Source of the DNA: Bacteroidota bacterium | Lineage (GTDB): Bacteria > Bacteroidota > Bacteroidia > Chitinophagales > UBA10324 | Length of the DNA: 33,225 nt | NCBI GenBank assembly: GCA_014190535.1 | Contig: BJGO01000003.1 | Location: forward strand, 1-33,225 | Direction: 5' to 3' | In this document: piece by piece, positions 7,436 through 15,495 of the stretch | How the letters are laid out: every line of letters begins with the position of its first letter | Position numbering within the stretch: the stretch's first letter is position 1 | The notes under the pieces: generated by a model | The model's input: the letters and a program-made list of their open reading frames with translations, nothing else | Database searches by the model: none | What the model was told of the DNA's origin: nothing | Program-made: the position numbers and the translations under genes

Positions 7436-10051
7436 ATGGAAAAAAATTATAATCACGCAGGTGTTGAACAACGGTGGTACAGTCATTGGCTTGAACATAA
7501 ATATTTTGAATCTAAACCGGATAGCAGACCGGCATATACCATAGTTATACCCCCACCTAATGTTACAGGAGTTTTGCACATGGGCCATTGCCTGAATAAT
7601 ACCATACAGGATATCCTGATTCGCCGTGCCCGGCAGAAAGGCTACAATGCCTGTTGGGTACCCGGCACGGACCATGCGTCTATTGCCACTGAGGCCAAGG
7701 TTGTAGCCATGCTCAGGGAGCGCGGCATTGATAAGAATTCTTTGTCACGTGATGAATTTTTGAGATATGCCTGGGAATGGAAAGAAAAATATGGTGGTAT
7801 CATTCTTCAACAACTTAAAAAATTGGGTTGTGCCCTCGACTGGTCAAGAACAGATTTTACCATGGATCCTGACTATTATCAGGCGGTAATCGATGTATTT
7901 ATCGATTTATATAACAAGGGTTATATACACCGGGGCGTGAAGATGATTAACTGGGACCCCAAAGCTAAAACGGCATTGAGCGATGAGGAAGTAATTTACA
8001 GAGAAGTAAAATCCAATTTGTATTATATCAGGTATAAACTGGATAGCGGTGACACCGATTATATTACAATTGCAACCACACGTCCCGAGACTATACTAGG
8101 TGATACTGCAATCTGTGTGCATCCCGCCGACGAGCGATACAAACATCTGGCAGGAGCTCACGCATTTGTTCCATTGATCCAACGCAAGATTCCTATCATT
8201 TTTGATGAATACATTGACATGACCTTCGGCACCGGCGCATTAAAGGTTACGCCTGCCCATGACATAAACGATTACCATCTCGGGCTCAAACATAAACTGC
8301 CTGTGGTTGATGTTCTTAACGATGACGGAACGATGAGTAAGGCCGCACAACTATATATTGGCGAAGACCGCTTTGTTGTCCGTAAAAAAATTGCTAAACA
8401 ACTTGATGCCGAAGGTTATCTGATTAAAACGGAAGAGCATTCCAACAACAATGGTTTTAGTGAACGAACCGATGTGGTGATTGAACCAAGGCTAAGCATG
8501 CAGTGGTGGTGTCGCATGCCTTCATTGGCAAAGCCGGCACTGGATGCGGTGATGCAGGATGATATCCGCTTTTACCCGGCAAAATTTAAAAATACATACC
8601 GGCACTGGATGGAGAATATCAAAGACTGGTGTATCAGCAGACAACTTTGGTGGGGGCACAGAATACCGGCCTGGTACAACGAGCAAGGAGAATTTGTTGT
8701 TGCACGCAACGAGGCAGAGGCCAAACGTCTGTTCGAAGAAAAATATCCGGGAAATCAGTTTGTCCTCAACCAGGATGAGGATGTGCTCGATACCTGGTTC
8801 AGCTCCTGGCTTTGGCCCATTGAAGTTTTTAAAGGATTTACCCAACCCGGTAATCAGGATATTGCCTACTATTACCCTACATCTACTTTGGTTACCGCAC
8901 CAGAAATTATTTTCTTCTGGGTGGCGCGTATGATTATGGCCGGTTACGAATACAGGGGGCAGAAACCATTTGACGCAGTTTATTTTACCGGAATTGTTCG
9001 CGATAAGCAAGGTCGCAAAATGTCAAAGTCGCTCGGTAACTCGCCCGATCTGCTGGAGCTGATCGATAAATATGGGGCTGATGCTGTTCGCTTTGGTATT
9101 CTGATAACATCTCCCGCCGGAAATGATTTGTTGTATGATGATAAACTGTGTGATCAGGGTAGAAATTTTAATAACAAGATTTGGAATGCTCTTCGACTCA
9201 TCAAAGGATTTACGATTTCGACAGACGGTTTCGAAAATGAATTTGCCATAAACTGGTTTGCCGCAAAACTCACCGAACAACGAAGAAAGATCGAAGACCT
9301 GATGAGTCAATATGCTATTTCAGAAGCACTTAAAACGGCTTACAAATTAATATGGGATGATTTCTGTTCCTGGTATCTGGAAATGATTAAGCCCGATTAT
9401 GAGCAACCAATCGGGCCACGTACTCATAAAGCCTCACTAGACTTTTTCAGGGAGCTGATGATTACGCTGCATCCATTTATGCCTTTCATTACTGAAGAGT
9501 TATACCAGGAGGTATGTGATGTCAATGCCCCTTTTCAATCGATATGCAATGTGCAGTTAAATGATTCCGAATCGTTGAATTCAACTATACTGGACCAGGG
9601 TGAATTACTCATTGAGTTGACTACAGCCATACGTGAGATACGGGCCAAGAATCAGATAAAACCAAAAGATGATATACGCCTGTTTCATAATAATTCGGAT
9701 CAAAACCATCTGTCGGCTATTGAGCAAACCCTCATTCGTCTGAATTACATCAGTGCTTTGGCTTATGCCGATAAGGCTGAGAATACGACACCACTTACAA
9801 TTAAAGGCGTTACGTATTATATGGAAGCCAAACGCGAAGTGGATCCTATTGCTGAAGCGGTAAGACTGGAACAGGAACTGGCTTACACAATTGGCTTTTT
9901 AGATAGTGTGATGAAAAAGTTATCCAACGAACGTTTTGTAGCTAATGCCAAGGCAGATGTTATAGACAGAGAGCGACAGAAAGCATCTGATGCCGAAAAG
10001 AAAATAATGGCACTCCGTGAGGAATTAGAACGCTTAGGTGCAAAAAAATAA
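7436..10051 (+). CDS. valS: Valyl-tRNA synthetase
   Basis: Charges tRNA-Val with valine using ATP. The 871 residues have the class I layout: Rossmann fold with the HMGH version of the HIGH motif (residues 48-51, within PPPNVTGVLHMGH), the CP1 editing domain including TTRPETILGDTA, the KMSKS loop (528-532, KMSKSLGNSPD), an anticodon-binding helical domain with HPFMPFITEELYQ, and a C-terminal ValS-type coiled-coil arm (about 800-871, ending in EELERLGAKK). Length and motifs are complete. The long reverse-strand ORFs inside it are shadows. The Hc1-like gene follows after 53 bp and could be read from the same promoter, since no terminator lies between them. Confidence 0.98.
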   Translation: MEKNYNHAGVEQRWYSHWLEHKYFESKPDSRPAYTIVIPPPNVTGVLHMGHCLNNTIQDILIRRARQKGYNACWVPGTDHASIATEAKVVAMLRERGIDKNSLSRDEFLRYAWEWKEKYGGIILQQLKKLGCALDWSRTDFTMDPDYYQAVIDVFIDLYNKGYIHRGVKMINWDPKAKTALSDEEVIYREVKSNLYYIRYKLDSGDTDYITIATTRPETILGDTAICVHPADERYKHLAGAHAFVPLIQRKIPIIFDEYIDMTFGTGALKVTPAHDINDYHLGLKHKLPVVDVLNDDGTMSKAAQLYIGEDRFVVRKKIAKQLDAEGYLIKTEEHSNNNGFSERTDVVIEPRLSMQWWCRMPSLAKPALDAVMQDDIRFYPAKFKNTYRHWMENIKDWCISRQLWWGHRIPAWYNEQGEFVVARNEAEAKRLFEEKYPGNQFVLNQDEDVLDTWFSSWLWPIEVFKGFTQPGNQDIAYYYPTSTLVTAPEIIFFWVARMIMAGYEYRGQKPFDAVYFTGIVRDKQGRKMSKSLGNSPDLLELIDKYGADAVRFGILITSPAGNDLLYDDKLCDQGRNFNNKIWNALRLIKGFTISTDGFENEFAINWFAAKLTEQRRKIEDLMSQYAISEALKTAYKLIWDDFCSWYLEMIKPDYEQPIGPRTHKASLDFFRELMITLHPFMPFITEELYQEVCDVNAPFQSICNVQLNDSESLNSTILDQGELLIELTTAIREIRAKNQIKPKDDIRLFHNNSDQNHLSAIEQTLIRLNYISALAYADKAENTTPLTIKGVTYYMEAKREVDPIAEAVRLEQELAYTIGFLDSVMKKLSNERFVANAKADVIDRERQKASDAEKKIMALREELERLGAKK

Positions 10052-10104
10052 CGTAACAATTAAAAAAAAGACTTATTTTCCCGATACCAAAAAAATCAAT
10101 TACT

Positions 10105-10281
10105 ATGGATCTCTACCACAAACTCAAAAATCTCGTAGCTGAAATGGAGCATGATTTTCAGAAATTCTATGAGAAGGGCAACAATGCCGCAGGTACCCGC
10201 ATCCGCAAGAGCATGCAGGACCTAAAAAAATTAGCTCAGGAAATACGTTCTGAAGTGCAGGACAAGAAAAAAGCAGAGTAA
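10105..10281 (+). CDS. Histone H1-like (Hc1 family) DNA-binding protein
   Basis: A 58-residue lysine-rich protein missed by the ORF track because of its length. It runs from MDLYHKLKNLVAEMEHDF to QDKKKAE. The central segment FYEKGNNAAGTRIRKSMQDL closely resembles the small Hc1/H1-like proteins common in Bacteroidota, which are thought to bind and compact DNA. The frame is open from ATG to TAA and is followed directly by a strong terminator, so the boundaries are clear. A reverse-strand 61-aa ORF over the same bases is a shadow. It lies 53 bp after valS. Confidence 0.85.
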   Translation: MDLYHKLKNLVAEMEHDFQKFYEKGNNAAGTRIRKSMQDLKKLAQEIRSEVQDKKKAE

Positions 10282-10300
10282 GGTTACGCTCTTCTAAATA

Positions 10301-10332
10301 AAAAGCCACAGTTTTTACTGTGGCTTTTTGTT
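10301..10332 (+). terminator. Rho-independent terminator after the Hc1-like gene
   Basis: Perfect 12-bp arms AAAAGCCACAGT and ACTGTGGCTTTT around a TTTT loop, followed by TGTTT. It ends the valS/Hc1 transcription unit. Confidence 0.9.
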
Positions 10333-10435
10333 TAATGGCTATATCAGCTTTTCTACATTAACGATCTAAAAAAAATTGTGTGCACTTATACCAGTCACGC
10401 GTTGGACATTGGTAAAGTAGTAGTTGTCAAAAAAA

Positions 10436-12700
10436 TTACGCCAGCTCTCTGCGTATGATATTCAGAGCGGCACCGGCTTTAAACCATTCGATCTGATTTT
10501 CATTGTAGGTATGATTTACTTTTATTTCCTCACTACTGCCATCGCGGTGATTTAGTATGATGGTGAGTGGAGTACCGGGAGCAAATGCAGTTATTCCGAT
10601 GATATCCAGAATGTCATCTTCTTGAATTTTTTCATAATCGTTTTTATCGGCAAAGGTCAACGCCAGCATACCTTGTTTCTTTAAATTGGTTTCGTGTATA
10701 CGGGCAAAAGACTTAACCAGTATGGCACGAACACCCAGATGACGTGGTTCCATTGCGGCATGTTCGCGGCTCGAACCTTCGCCATAGTTTTCATCACCCA
10801 CTACGATACTGCCAATACCTGCGGCTTTGTAAGCTCGCTGTACCTTGGGCACTTCGTCATAGCTGCCGTTCAACTGATTTTTAACGGCATTAATTTTTCC
10901 ATTGAAATAGTTTGTAGCGCCAATCAACAGATTGTTAGAAATATTATCGAGGTGTCCACGGAATTTTAACCACGGTCCGGCCATTGAAATATGGTCAGTA
11001 GTGCATTTCCCTTTTGCTTTAATGAGCAGTCGTAAACCTTTCAGGTCAGTGCCTTCCCAGGCTTTGAATGGTTCTAATAGTTGTAAGCGATTAGAATCGG
11101 GTGATACCTGAACTTGTACAAGACTGCCATCGGCGGCAGGGGCCTGATAGCCTGCGTCTTCAACAGCAAAACCCTTTTGTGGAAGTTCGTCTCCGCTCGG
11201 CGGGTCTAGTTTTACTTTCTCGCCCCGCTCATTCGTCAGATAATCGGTCAATGGATTAAAGGTAAGATCACCGGCTATGGCCAATGCAGTAACTATCTCC
11301 GGAGAGGCCACAAACGCATAGGTATTCGGATTGCCGTCGTTGCGCGACTGGAAGTTACGATTGAACGAGTGTATGATGGTGTTTTTTTCTTTTTTATCAG
11401 CTCCCATGCGGTTCCACATACCAATACAAGGTCCGCAGGCATTGGCAAAAACCTTAGCCCCGATCTGGTCAAAGGCTTTAATGAAGCCATCCCGGTCTAT
11501 GGTATATCGTATCTGTTCGGAACCCGGAGTTATGGTAAATTCCGCTTTTGTCTTTAATCCTTTTTCAGCAACCTGTCTGGCCAGCGATACCGCACGGGAG
11601 ATATCTTCATAAGAGGAATTGGTGCAGGATCCAATCAAGCCCACTTCAATTTTTGAAGGCCAACCGTTTTTTGCGGCGGTCTCTTTCATTTGAGAAATCG
11701 GGGTGGCTAAATCCGGAGTGAACGGACCATTAATCTGAGGCTCCAGTTCAGATAAATCGATTTCATAAACTTCATCAAAATATTTTTCTGGTTGAGCATA
11801 TACCTCCGCATCGCCGGTTAAGTGTTCCTTAACCTGATCAGCCAGGGCCGCTACATCCGCTCTGCCTGTGGCTCTGAGGTATCGTGCCATCGACTCATCG
11901 TAACCGAAGGTAGAAGTAGTGGCACCAATTTCGGCACCCATATTACAAATGGTACCCTTACCTGTACAGCTTAATGCAAGCGCACCCTCGCCGAAATATT
12001 CCACAATGGCTCCGGTGCCCCCTTTAACCGTTAGCATTCCGGCCACTTTATTGATTACGTCTTTGGCCGATGTCCAACCGGATAAGGTGCCGGTTAGTTT
12101 GATGCCAATCAGTTTTGGCCACTTTAATTCCCAGGGTAAACCGGCCATAACATCGCAGGCGTCGGCACCGCCAACACCAATGGCAATCATACCCAGGCCA
12201 CCGGCATTTACTGTATGTGAGTCGGTACCGATCATCATACCGCCGGGGAAAGCATAGTTTTCCAATACAATCTGATGGATGATACCTGCTCCGGGTTTCC
12301 AAAATCCAATGCCATATTTGTTGGATACGGAGGCTAAAAAGTTGAAAACCTCACTGCTATCGCTGAGTGCATGATTCAAATCGGCTTTGGAGCCATCTTT
12401 AGCTACGATGAGGTGGTCGCAATGAACCGTGGACGGAACAGCCACCTTAGGTCGTCCGGCCTGCATAAATTGTAGGAGCGCCATTTGTGCCGTTGCATCC
12501 TGCATAGCCACGCGGTCGGGGGCAAAGTCTACATAATCTTTACCACGGCTGAATGCATTCACCGCCTGTTGTGTATGTAAATGAGCGTACAGAATCTTTT
12601 CTGCCAGTGTGAGTGGTTTGTTAGCCGTTTTACGGGCTGTCTCTATTTTGGAAGGTAATTCAGCGTATACCTTCTTGATCATTTCAATATCGTATGCCAT
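10436..12700 (-). CDS. acn: Aconitate hydratase (mitochondrial/AcnA type)
   Basis: Isomerises citrate to isocitrate in the TCA cycle with a [4Fe-4S] cluster. The cluster ligands fall at C359 (GSCTNSS), C422 and C425 (ACGPCIG). The substrate-site motif [11 protein letters not shown] and the domain-4 motif [10 protein letters not shown] are intact. I prefer the ATG at 12700 ([15 protein letters not shown], 754 aa) to the track's start at 12745. The usual family N-terminus begins there, and the extra 15 residues ([15 protein letters not shown]) match nothing typical. It is a single-gene unit, divergent from the haloperoxidase-like gene, with a palindrome in the shared upstream region. I see no hairpin terminator after its stop. 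Confidence 0.96.
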   Translation of the reverse strand: MAYDIEMIKKVYAELPSKIETARKTANKPLTLAEKILYAHLHTQQAVNAFSRGKDYVDFAPDRVAMQDATAQMALLQFMQAGRPKVAVPSTVHCDHLIVAKDGSKADLNHALSDSSEVFNFLASVSNKYGIGFWKPGAGIIHQIVLENYAFPGGMMIGTDSHTVNAGGLGMIAIGVGGADACDVMAGLPWELKWPKLIGIKLTGTLSGWTSAKDVINKVAGMLTVKGGTGAIVEYFGEGALALSCTGKGTICNMGAEIGATTSTFGYDESMARYLRATGRADVAALADQVKEHLTGDAEVYAQPEKYFDEVYEIDLSELEPQINGPFTPDLATPISQMKETAAKNGWPSKIEVGLIGSCTNSSYEDISRAVSLARQVAEKGLKTKAEFTITPGSEQIRYTIDRDGFIKAFDQIGAKVFANACGPCIGMWNRMGADKKEKNTIIHSFNRNFQSRNDGNPNTYAFVASPEIVTALAIAGDLTFNPLTDYLTNERGEKVKLDPPSGDELPQKGFAVEDAGYQAPAADGSLVQVQVSPDSNRLQLLEPFKAWEGTDLKGLRLLIKAKGKCTTDHISMAGPWLKFRGHLDNISNNLLIGATNYFNGKINAVKNQLNGSYDEVPKVQRAYKAAGIGSIVVGDENYGEGSSREHAAMEPRHLGVRAILVKSFARIHETNLKKQGMLALTFADKNDYEKIQEDDILDIIGITAFAPGTPLTIILNHRDGSSEEIKVNHTYNENQIEWFKAGAALNIIRRELA

Positions 12701-12910
12701 AGCTTGATTTGTTTTTTCTTGATGTGCCGCGAAATTAATAAACATTCAATCCCGATTATACTGGAGTAGGAACATTAAAACGTGTTCATTGTTCATCAGA
12801 TTTGGTTACAAAAAAATGATGGTATTACATAAAGGAGGCTTGCATAAAAGGAATGACTTCTTGCTTTTTTATTAGATATATAAATGAGCCGATTGTTAAA
12901 AAAGTAAATT

Positions 12911-12924
12911 GTCGCCTAGGCGAC
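12911..12924. promoter_or_regulatory. Perfect 14-bp palindrome GTCGCCTAGGCGAC
   Basis: The sequence equals its own reverse complement. It stands 78 bp upstream of the haloperoxidase -7 box and about 190 bp upstream of the aconitase start, in otherwise AT-rich DNA. Its form suggests an operator for a dimeric regulator. The extended left half ATTGTCGC recurs at 31649 with the same N4 spacing. Confidence 0.45.
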
Positions 12925-13001
12925 TAACGACTATTATTGTGTGGTTAACTAATAAACAAGTTAAATCATCGAAACATTAAATGTGCTCATCCGTTAGAGC
13001 C

Positions 13002-13009
13002 TACTTTTG
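13002..13009 (+). promoter_or_regulatory. -7 box of the haloperoxidase-like gene
   Basis: TACTTTTG matches TAnnTTTG exactly and would start transcription near 13015, about 20 nt before the ATG. No good -33 TTG is visible at 17-21 nt spacing, which may mean activator dependence. Confidence 0.45.
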
Positions 13010-13034
13010 TAACACTTAATCCAAACCCTTTTAT

Positions 13035-14405
13035 ATGAAACTAAAATCGTACACAACAAAAGTCCTTACGGCCGCACTGGTTGTTTTGGCGCTGGTTCAA
13101 ACAGCCTGTAAAAAAGAAAGCCTGATGAACCAGGAAGACATGTTATCTCCGGATCCTGAGCGTAAATTCGCTAAGGCTTGGACCAACGAGGTTCCGGTAG
13201 CCTGGTACAGCTTTCAATTGAAGCTCGTTCCTGCAACTTCCGGCTTTACGCCCCCTATCGCCGCACGTGCATTCAGCTACACAGGCGTGGCATTGTATGA
13301 GTCTATCAAACAATCTACTCCTAACTACACCAGTCTGATTGGTCAGCTTTCTGACTTGAACGCCTTACCACAGTCTGATCCAACGCTTACTTACAATTGG
13401 CCTATCGTTGCCAATACGGCTATGGCGCAAATGACCCGCTCATTATTTGCCAATGCCAGCGCAACCAATCTTGCTAAAATTGATTCAATCGAGTTATCTT
13501 GGAATAACTACTATACCACAACTTTTAATTTATCACCGGCTTTAGTAAATCGTTCTAAGAATCATGGCTTGACTGTTGCCAATGCCGTATTCCAATGGTC
13601 AACTACCGATGGCGGTCATCAGGCATACGCTGCGGTGTTCCCTTCATCTTATGTTCCACCGGTTGGTGGCGGTGCATGGGTGCCAACACCTCCGGCGTTC
13701 CAGGCAATTCCAATGTTACCTTACTGGGGCTCTAACCGCTTAATGGTCCCTGCAAATGGTTCACCAAGTGTTGCTCCTCCCGCACCTCCCGCCTATTCAA
13801 CAGACCCTAACAGTGATTTTTATGCTGAAGCGTTACTGGTTAAAAACACGGTTTCGAACATCACTTCGGAGCAAAGCACGATTGCTTTATTCTGGGCTGA
13901 TGGTGGCGGTACCTTTACTCCTCCAGGCCATATGATTGCCATCGCATTAAAAGAAATCCAGAACAAAAATTACAGACTGGATCGTGCTACTAAATTATTG
14001 TGTCAGGTAGGTCTTGGTTTATATGATGCTTCTATCGTATGCTGGAAAGCTAAATACGATCATAACTTGATGCGTCCTGTTACTTATATCAAAGCCAATA
14101 TCGACCCAAGTTGGAACACTTTGTTTGCAACACCACCGTTCCCTGCATACACTTCAGGTCACTCTACGTTCTCCTCTTCAGCGGCTGTAGTATTAACATC
14201 AACTTTTGGTGCTAACTACTCGTTCGTTGACGATTCAGAAGTGCCTAACGGTTTTGCTCCTCGTGCATTCCCTAACTTCACTGCCGCGGCTAACGAAGCA
14301 AAAATGTCGCGCCTGTATGGTGGTATTCACTATACATTCGATAATGAAGAAGGATTTAACTGCGGAACAGCTGTTGGAAACAATGTGATTAACCTGAATT
14401 GGTAA
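13035..14405 (+). CDS. Vanadium-dependent haloperoxidase-like (PAP2 superfamily) lipoprotein
   Basis: A 456-residue exported protein. The N-terminus has a hydrophobic stretch ending VQTACKK, a Bacteroidota-type lipoprotein signal with C25 as the probable lipidated residue, although Gln at -3 is not canonical. The three vanadate/phosphate-binding motifs of the PAP2/haloperoxidase fold are present in order: K340-x6-R347-P348 (KYDHNLMRP), S374-G375-H376 (TSGHSTFSS), and S425-R426-x5-H432-x3-D436 (SRLYGGIHYTFD). The length and the long helical N-terminal part fit vanadium haloperoxidases (halide oxidation by hydrogen peroxide) better than short PAP2 lipid phosphatases. Related folds can act as acid phosphatases, so the substrate is uncertain. 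It is monocistronic with its own -7 box and terminator. Confidence 0.85.
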   Translation: MKLKSYTTKVLTAALVVLALVQTACKKESLMNQEDMLSPDPERKFAKAWTNEVPVAWYSFQLKLVPATSGFTPPIAARAFSYTGVALYESIKQSTPNYTSLIGQLSDLNALPQSDPTLTYNWPIVANTAMAQMTRSLFANASATNLAKIDSIELSWNNYYTTTFNLSPALVNRSKNHGLTVANAVFQWSTTDGGHQAYAAVFPSSYVPPVGGGAWVPTPPAFQAIPMLPYWGSNRLMVPANGSPSVAPPAPPAYSTDPNSDFYAEALLVKNTVSNITSEQSTIALFWADGGGTFTPPGHMIAIALKEIQNKNYRLDRATKLLCQVGLGLYDASIVCWKAKYDHNLMRPVTYIKANIDPSWNTLFATPPFPAYTSGHSTFSSSAAVVLTSTFGANYSFVDDSEVPNGFAPRAFPNFTAAANEAKMSRLYGGIHYTFDNEEGFNCGTAVGNNVINLNW

Positions 14406-14428
14406 TCAGCGTATAAAAAAATTAAGCG

Positions 14429-14457
14429 AAAGGCGGAGTTATTCCGCCTTTTTGCTT
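14429..14457. terminator. Terminator overlapping the queG stop codon
   Basis: Arms AAAGGCGGA (14429-14437) and TCCGCCTTT (14443-14451) enclose a 5-nt loop, followed on the plus strand by TTGCTTTTA. On the minus strand the tail is CGCTTAATTTTTTT. The loop contains the queG TAA, and one arm encodes its last residues, so one hairpin serves both convergent genes. Confidence 0.8.
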
Positions 14458-15395
14458 TTATAGAACTGTATATTTTTCTTCATCCCTTGCAGGGTAGCCC
14501 GTTTGAGTGGCGACTCCTTATAAAGTGTGTTAAATACATCTTCAGTCATATCCTCCCAATCCGTTACTGTAAGATGCATCAGCTGTTCGTTAATTAAAAA
14601 ATGAGGCTCTTGATGTGGCTCGGAGAAACGATTCCAGGGGCAAACATCCTGACAAATATCACAACCAAAAATCCAACCCTCACTCATACCATTAAAGGTG
14701 TCCGGTATGTGTTTGCGTAGTTCAATAGTCAGATAGGAAATGCATCGCGAGGCATCGAGTACCTTGCCGGGTAAAATGGCCTCGGTTGGGCACGCGTCGA
14801 TGCAACGGGTGCAAGTGCCGCAATAATCCTTAATCGGTATATCATAGTCGAGGTCCAGGTCGATAATCAACTCGGCCAGAAAAAAAAAGGAGCCCTGTTG
14901 CCGGGTAATCAGATTAGTATTTTTTCCTATCCAACCTAATCCACTTCTTGCGGCCCAGCTTTTTTCGAGTACCGGTGCAGAGTCAACAAATACCCGTCCG
15001 CTTACTTGTCCGATTTCTTCCTCGATGCGATGTAAAAATGCATATAGTTTTTCCTTAATCACAATGTGATAATCCTTGCCGTAGGCATATTTGGAGATAT
15101 GCGGCATCTCACCATTCTGAATCCGATCGGGGTAATAATTGTATAACAAACTGATTACAGATCGTGCTCCGGGTACCAGTAATCTGGGATCTACACGTAA
15201 ATCAAAATGGTTTTCCAAGTAACGCATCTCGCCATGATAATCTGATTGCAGAAAGGACTCCAGTCGTCGGGCATCGTCATCTAATTTTTGTGCTTTGGCA
15301 ATTCCGCAAGCCGTGAAGCCAAGATCAGCCGCAATCTTTTTAATGATGCCTGTATGTGTTCCTGTTATAGTCAATGGCGCTACGAAAATGGTCAA
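14439..15395 (-). CDS. queG: Epoxyqueuosine reductase
   Basis: Catalyses the last step of queuosine synthesis in tRNA, reducing epoxyqueuosine with cobalamin and two [4Fe-4S] clusters. The 318 residues are full length. The cobalamin/active-site segment FVDSAPVLEKSWAARSGLGW is present, as are both ferredoxin-like cysteine clusters: CGTCTRCIDACP (about 190-203) and CDICQDVCPWN (about 245-255), with a further Cys in RCISYL. The start MTIFVAPLTITG is the only reasonable one visible. It converges with the haloperoxidase-like gene, sharing a terminator, and diverges from clpB across 100 bp. Confidence 0.96.
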   Translation of the reverse strand: MTIFVAPLTITGTHTGIIKKIAADLGFTACGIAKAQKLDDDARRLESFLQSDYHGEMRYLENHFDLRVDPRLLVPGARSVISLLYNYYPDRIQNGEMPHISKYAYGKDYHIVIKEKLYAFLHRIEEEIGQVSGRVFVDSAPVLEKSWAARSGLGWIGKNTNLITRQQGSFFFLAELIIDLDLDYDIPIKDYCGTCTRCIDACPTEAILPGKVLDASRCISYLTIELRKHIPDTFNGMSEGWIFGCDICQDVCPWNRFSEPHQEPHFLINEQLMHLTVTDWEDMTEDVFNTLYKESPLKRATLQGMKKNIQFYKSKKAE

Positions 15396-15462
15396 TTAGT
15401 CCTGAAAAATAGAATTAATGCGACAGAATTGCCGAATAATAAGACCATTGATTGCTTGGCAA

Positions 15463-15470
15463 TAGCTTTG
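15463..15470 (+). promoter_or_regulatory. Candidate -7 box of clpB
   Basis: TAGCTTTG matches TAnnTTTG, 25 bp before the clpB ATG. No TTG lies at the standard spacing upstream. Confidence 0.4.
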
Positions 15471-15495
15471 ATGTTATCCGATACAAACCGAAGAA

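Larger units (their letters stand above)
12701..13034. other. Divergent intergenic region between aconitase and haloperoxidase-like gene
   Basis: About 330 bp without a supported gene. It contains the 14-bp palindrome at 12911-12924 and a -7 box at 13002-13009 for the rightward gene. No confident promoter for aconitase was found; TAATTTCG at 12737-12730 is the best, with two mismatches and no -33. A 24-codon ORF at 12853-12927 is considered chance. Confidence 0.6.

Noticed and set aside
8522-9010. 162-aa minus and 124-aa plus ORFs inside valS
   Set aside because: Both overlap highly conserved valS coding sequence and have no recognisable features; shadows.
12701-12745. N-terminal 15-residue extension of aconitase in the ORF track
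   Set aside because: The family N-terminus starts at the ATG at 12700; the extension has no targeting or domain features.
12853-12927. 24-codon ORF preceded by AAAGGAGG
   Set aside because: The SD-like string is 13 nt from the ATG and this phylum rarely uses SD; the peptide has no features and the palindrome lies at its end by chance.
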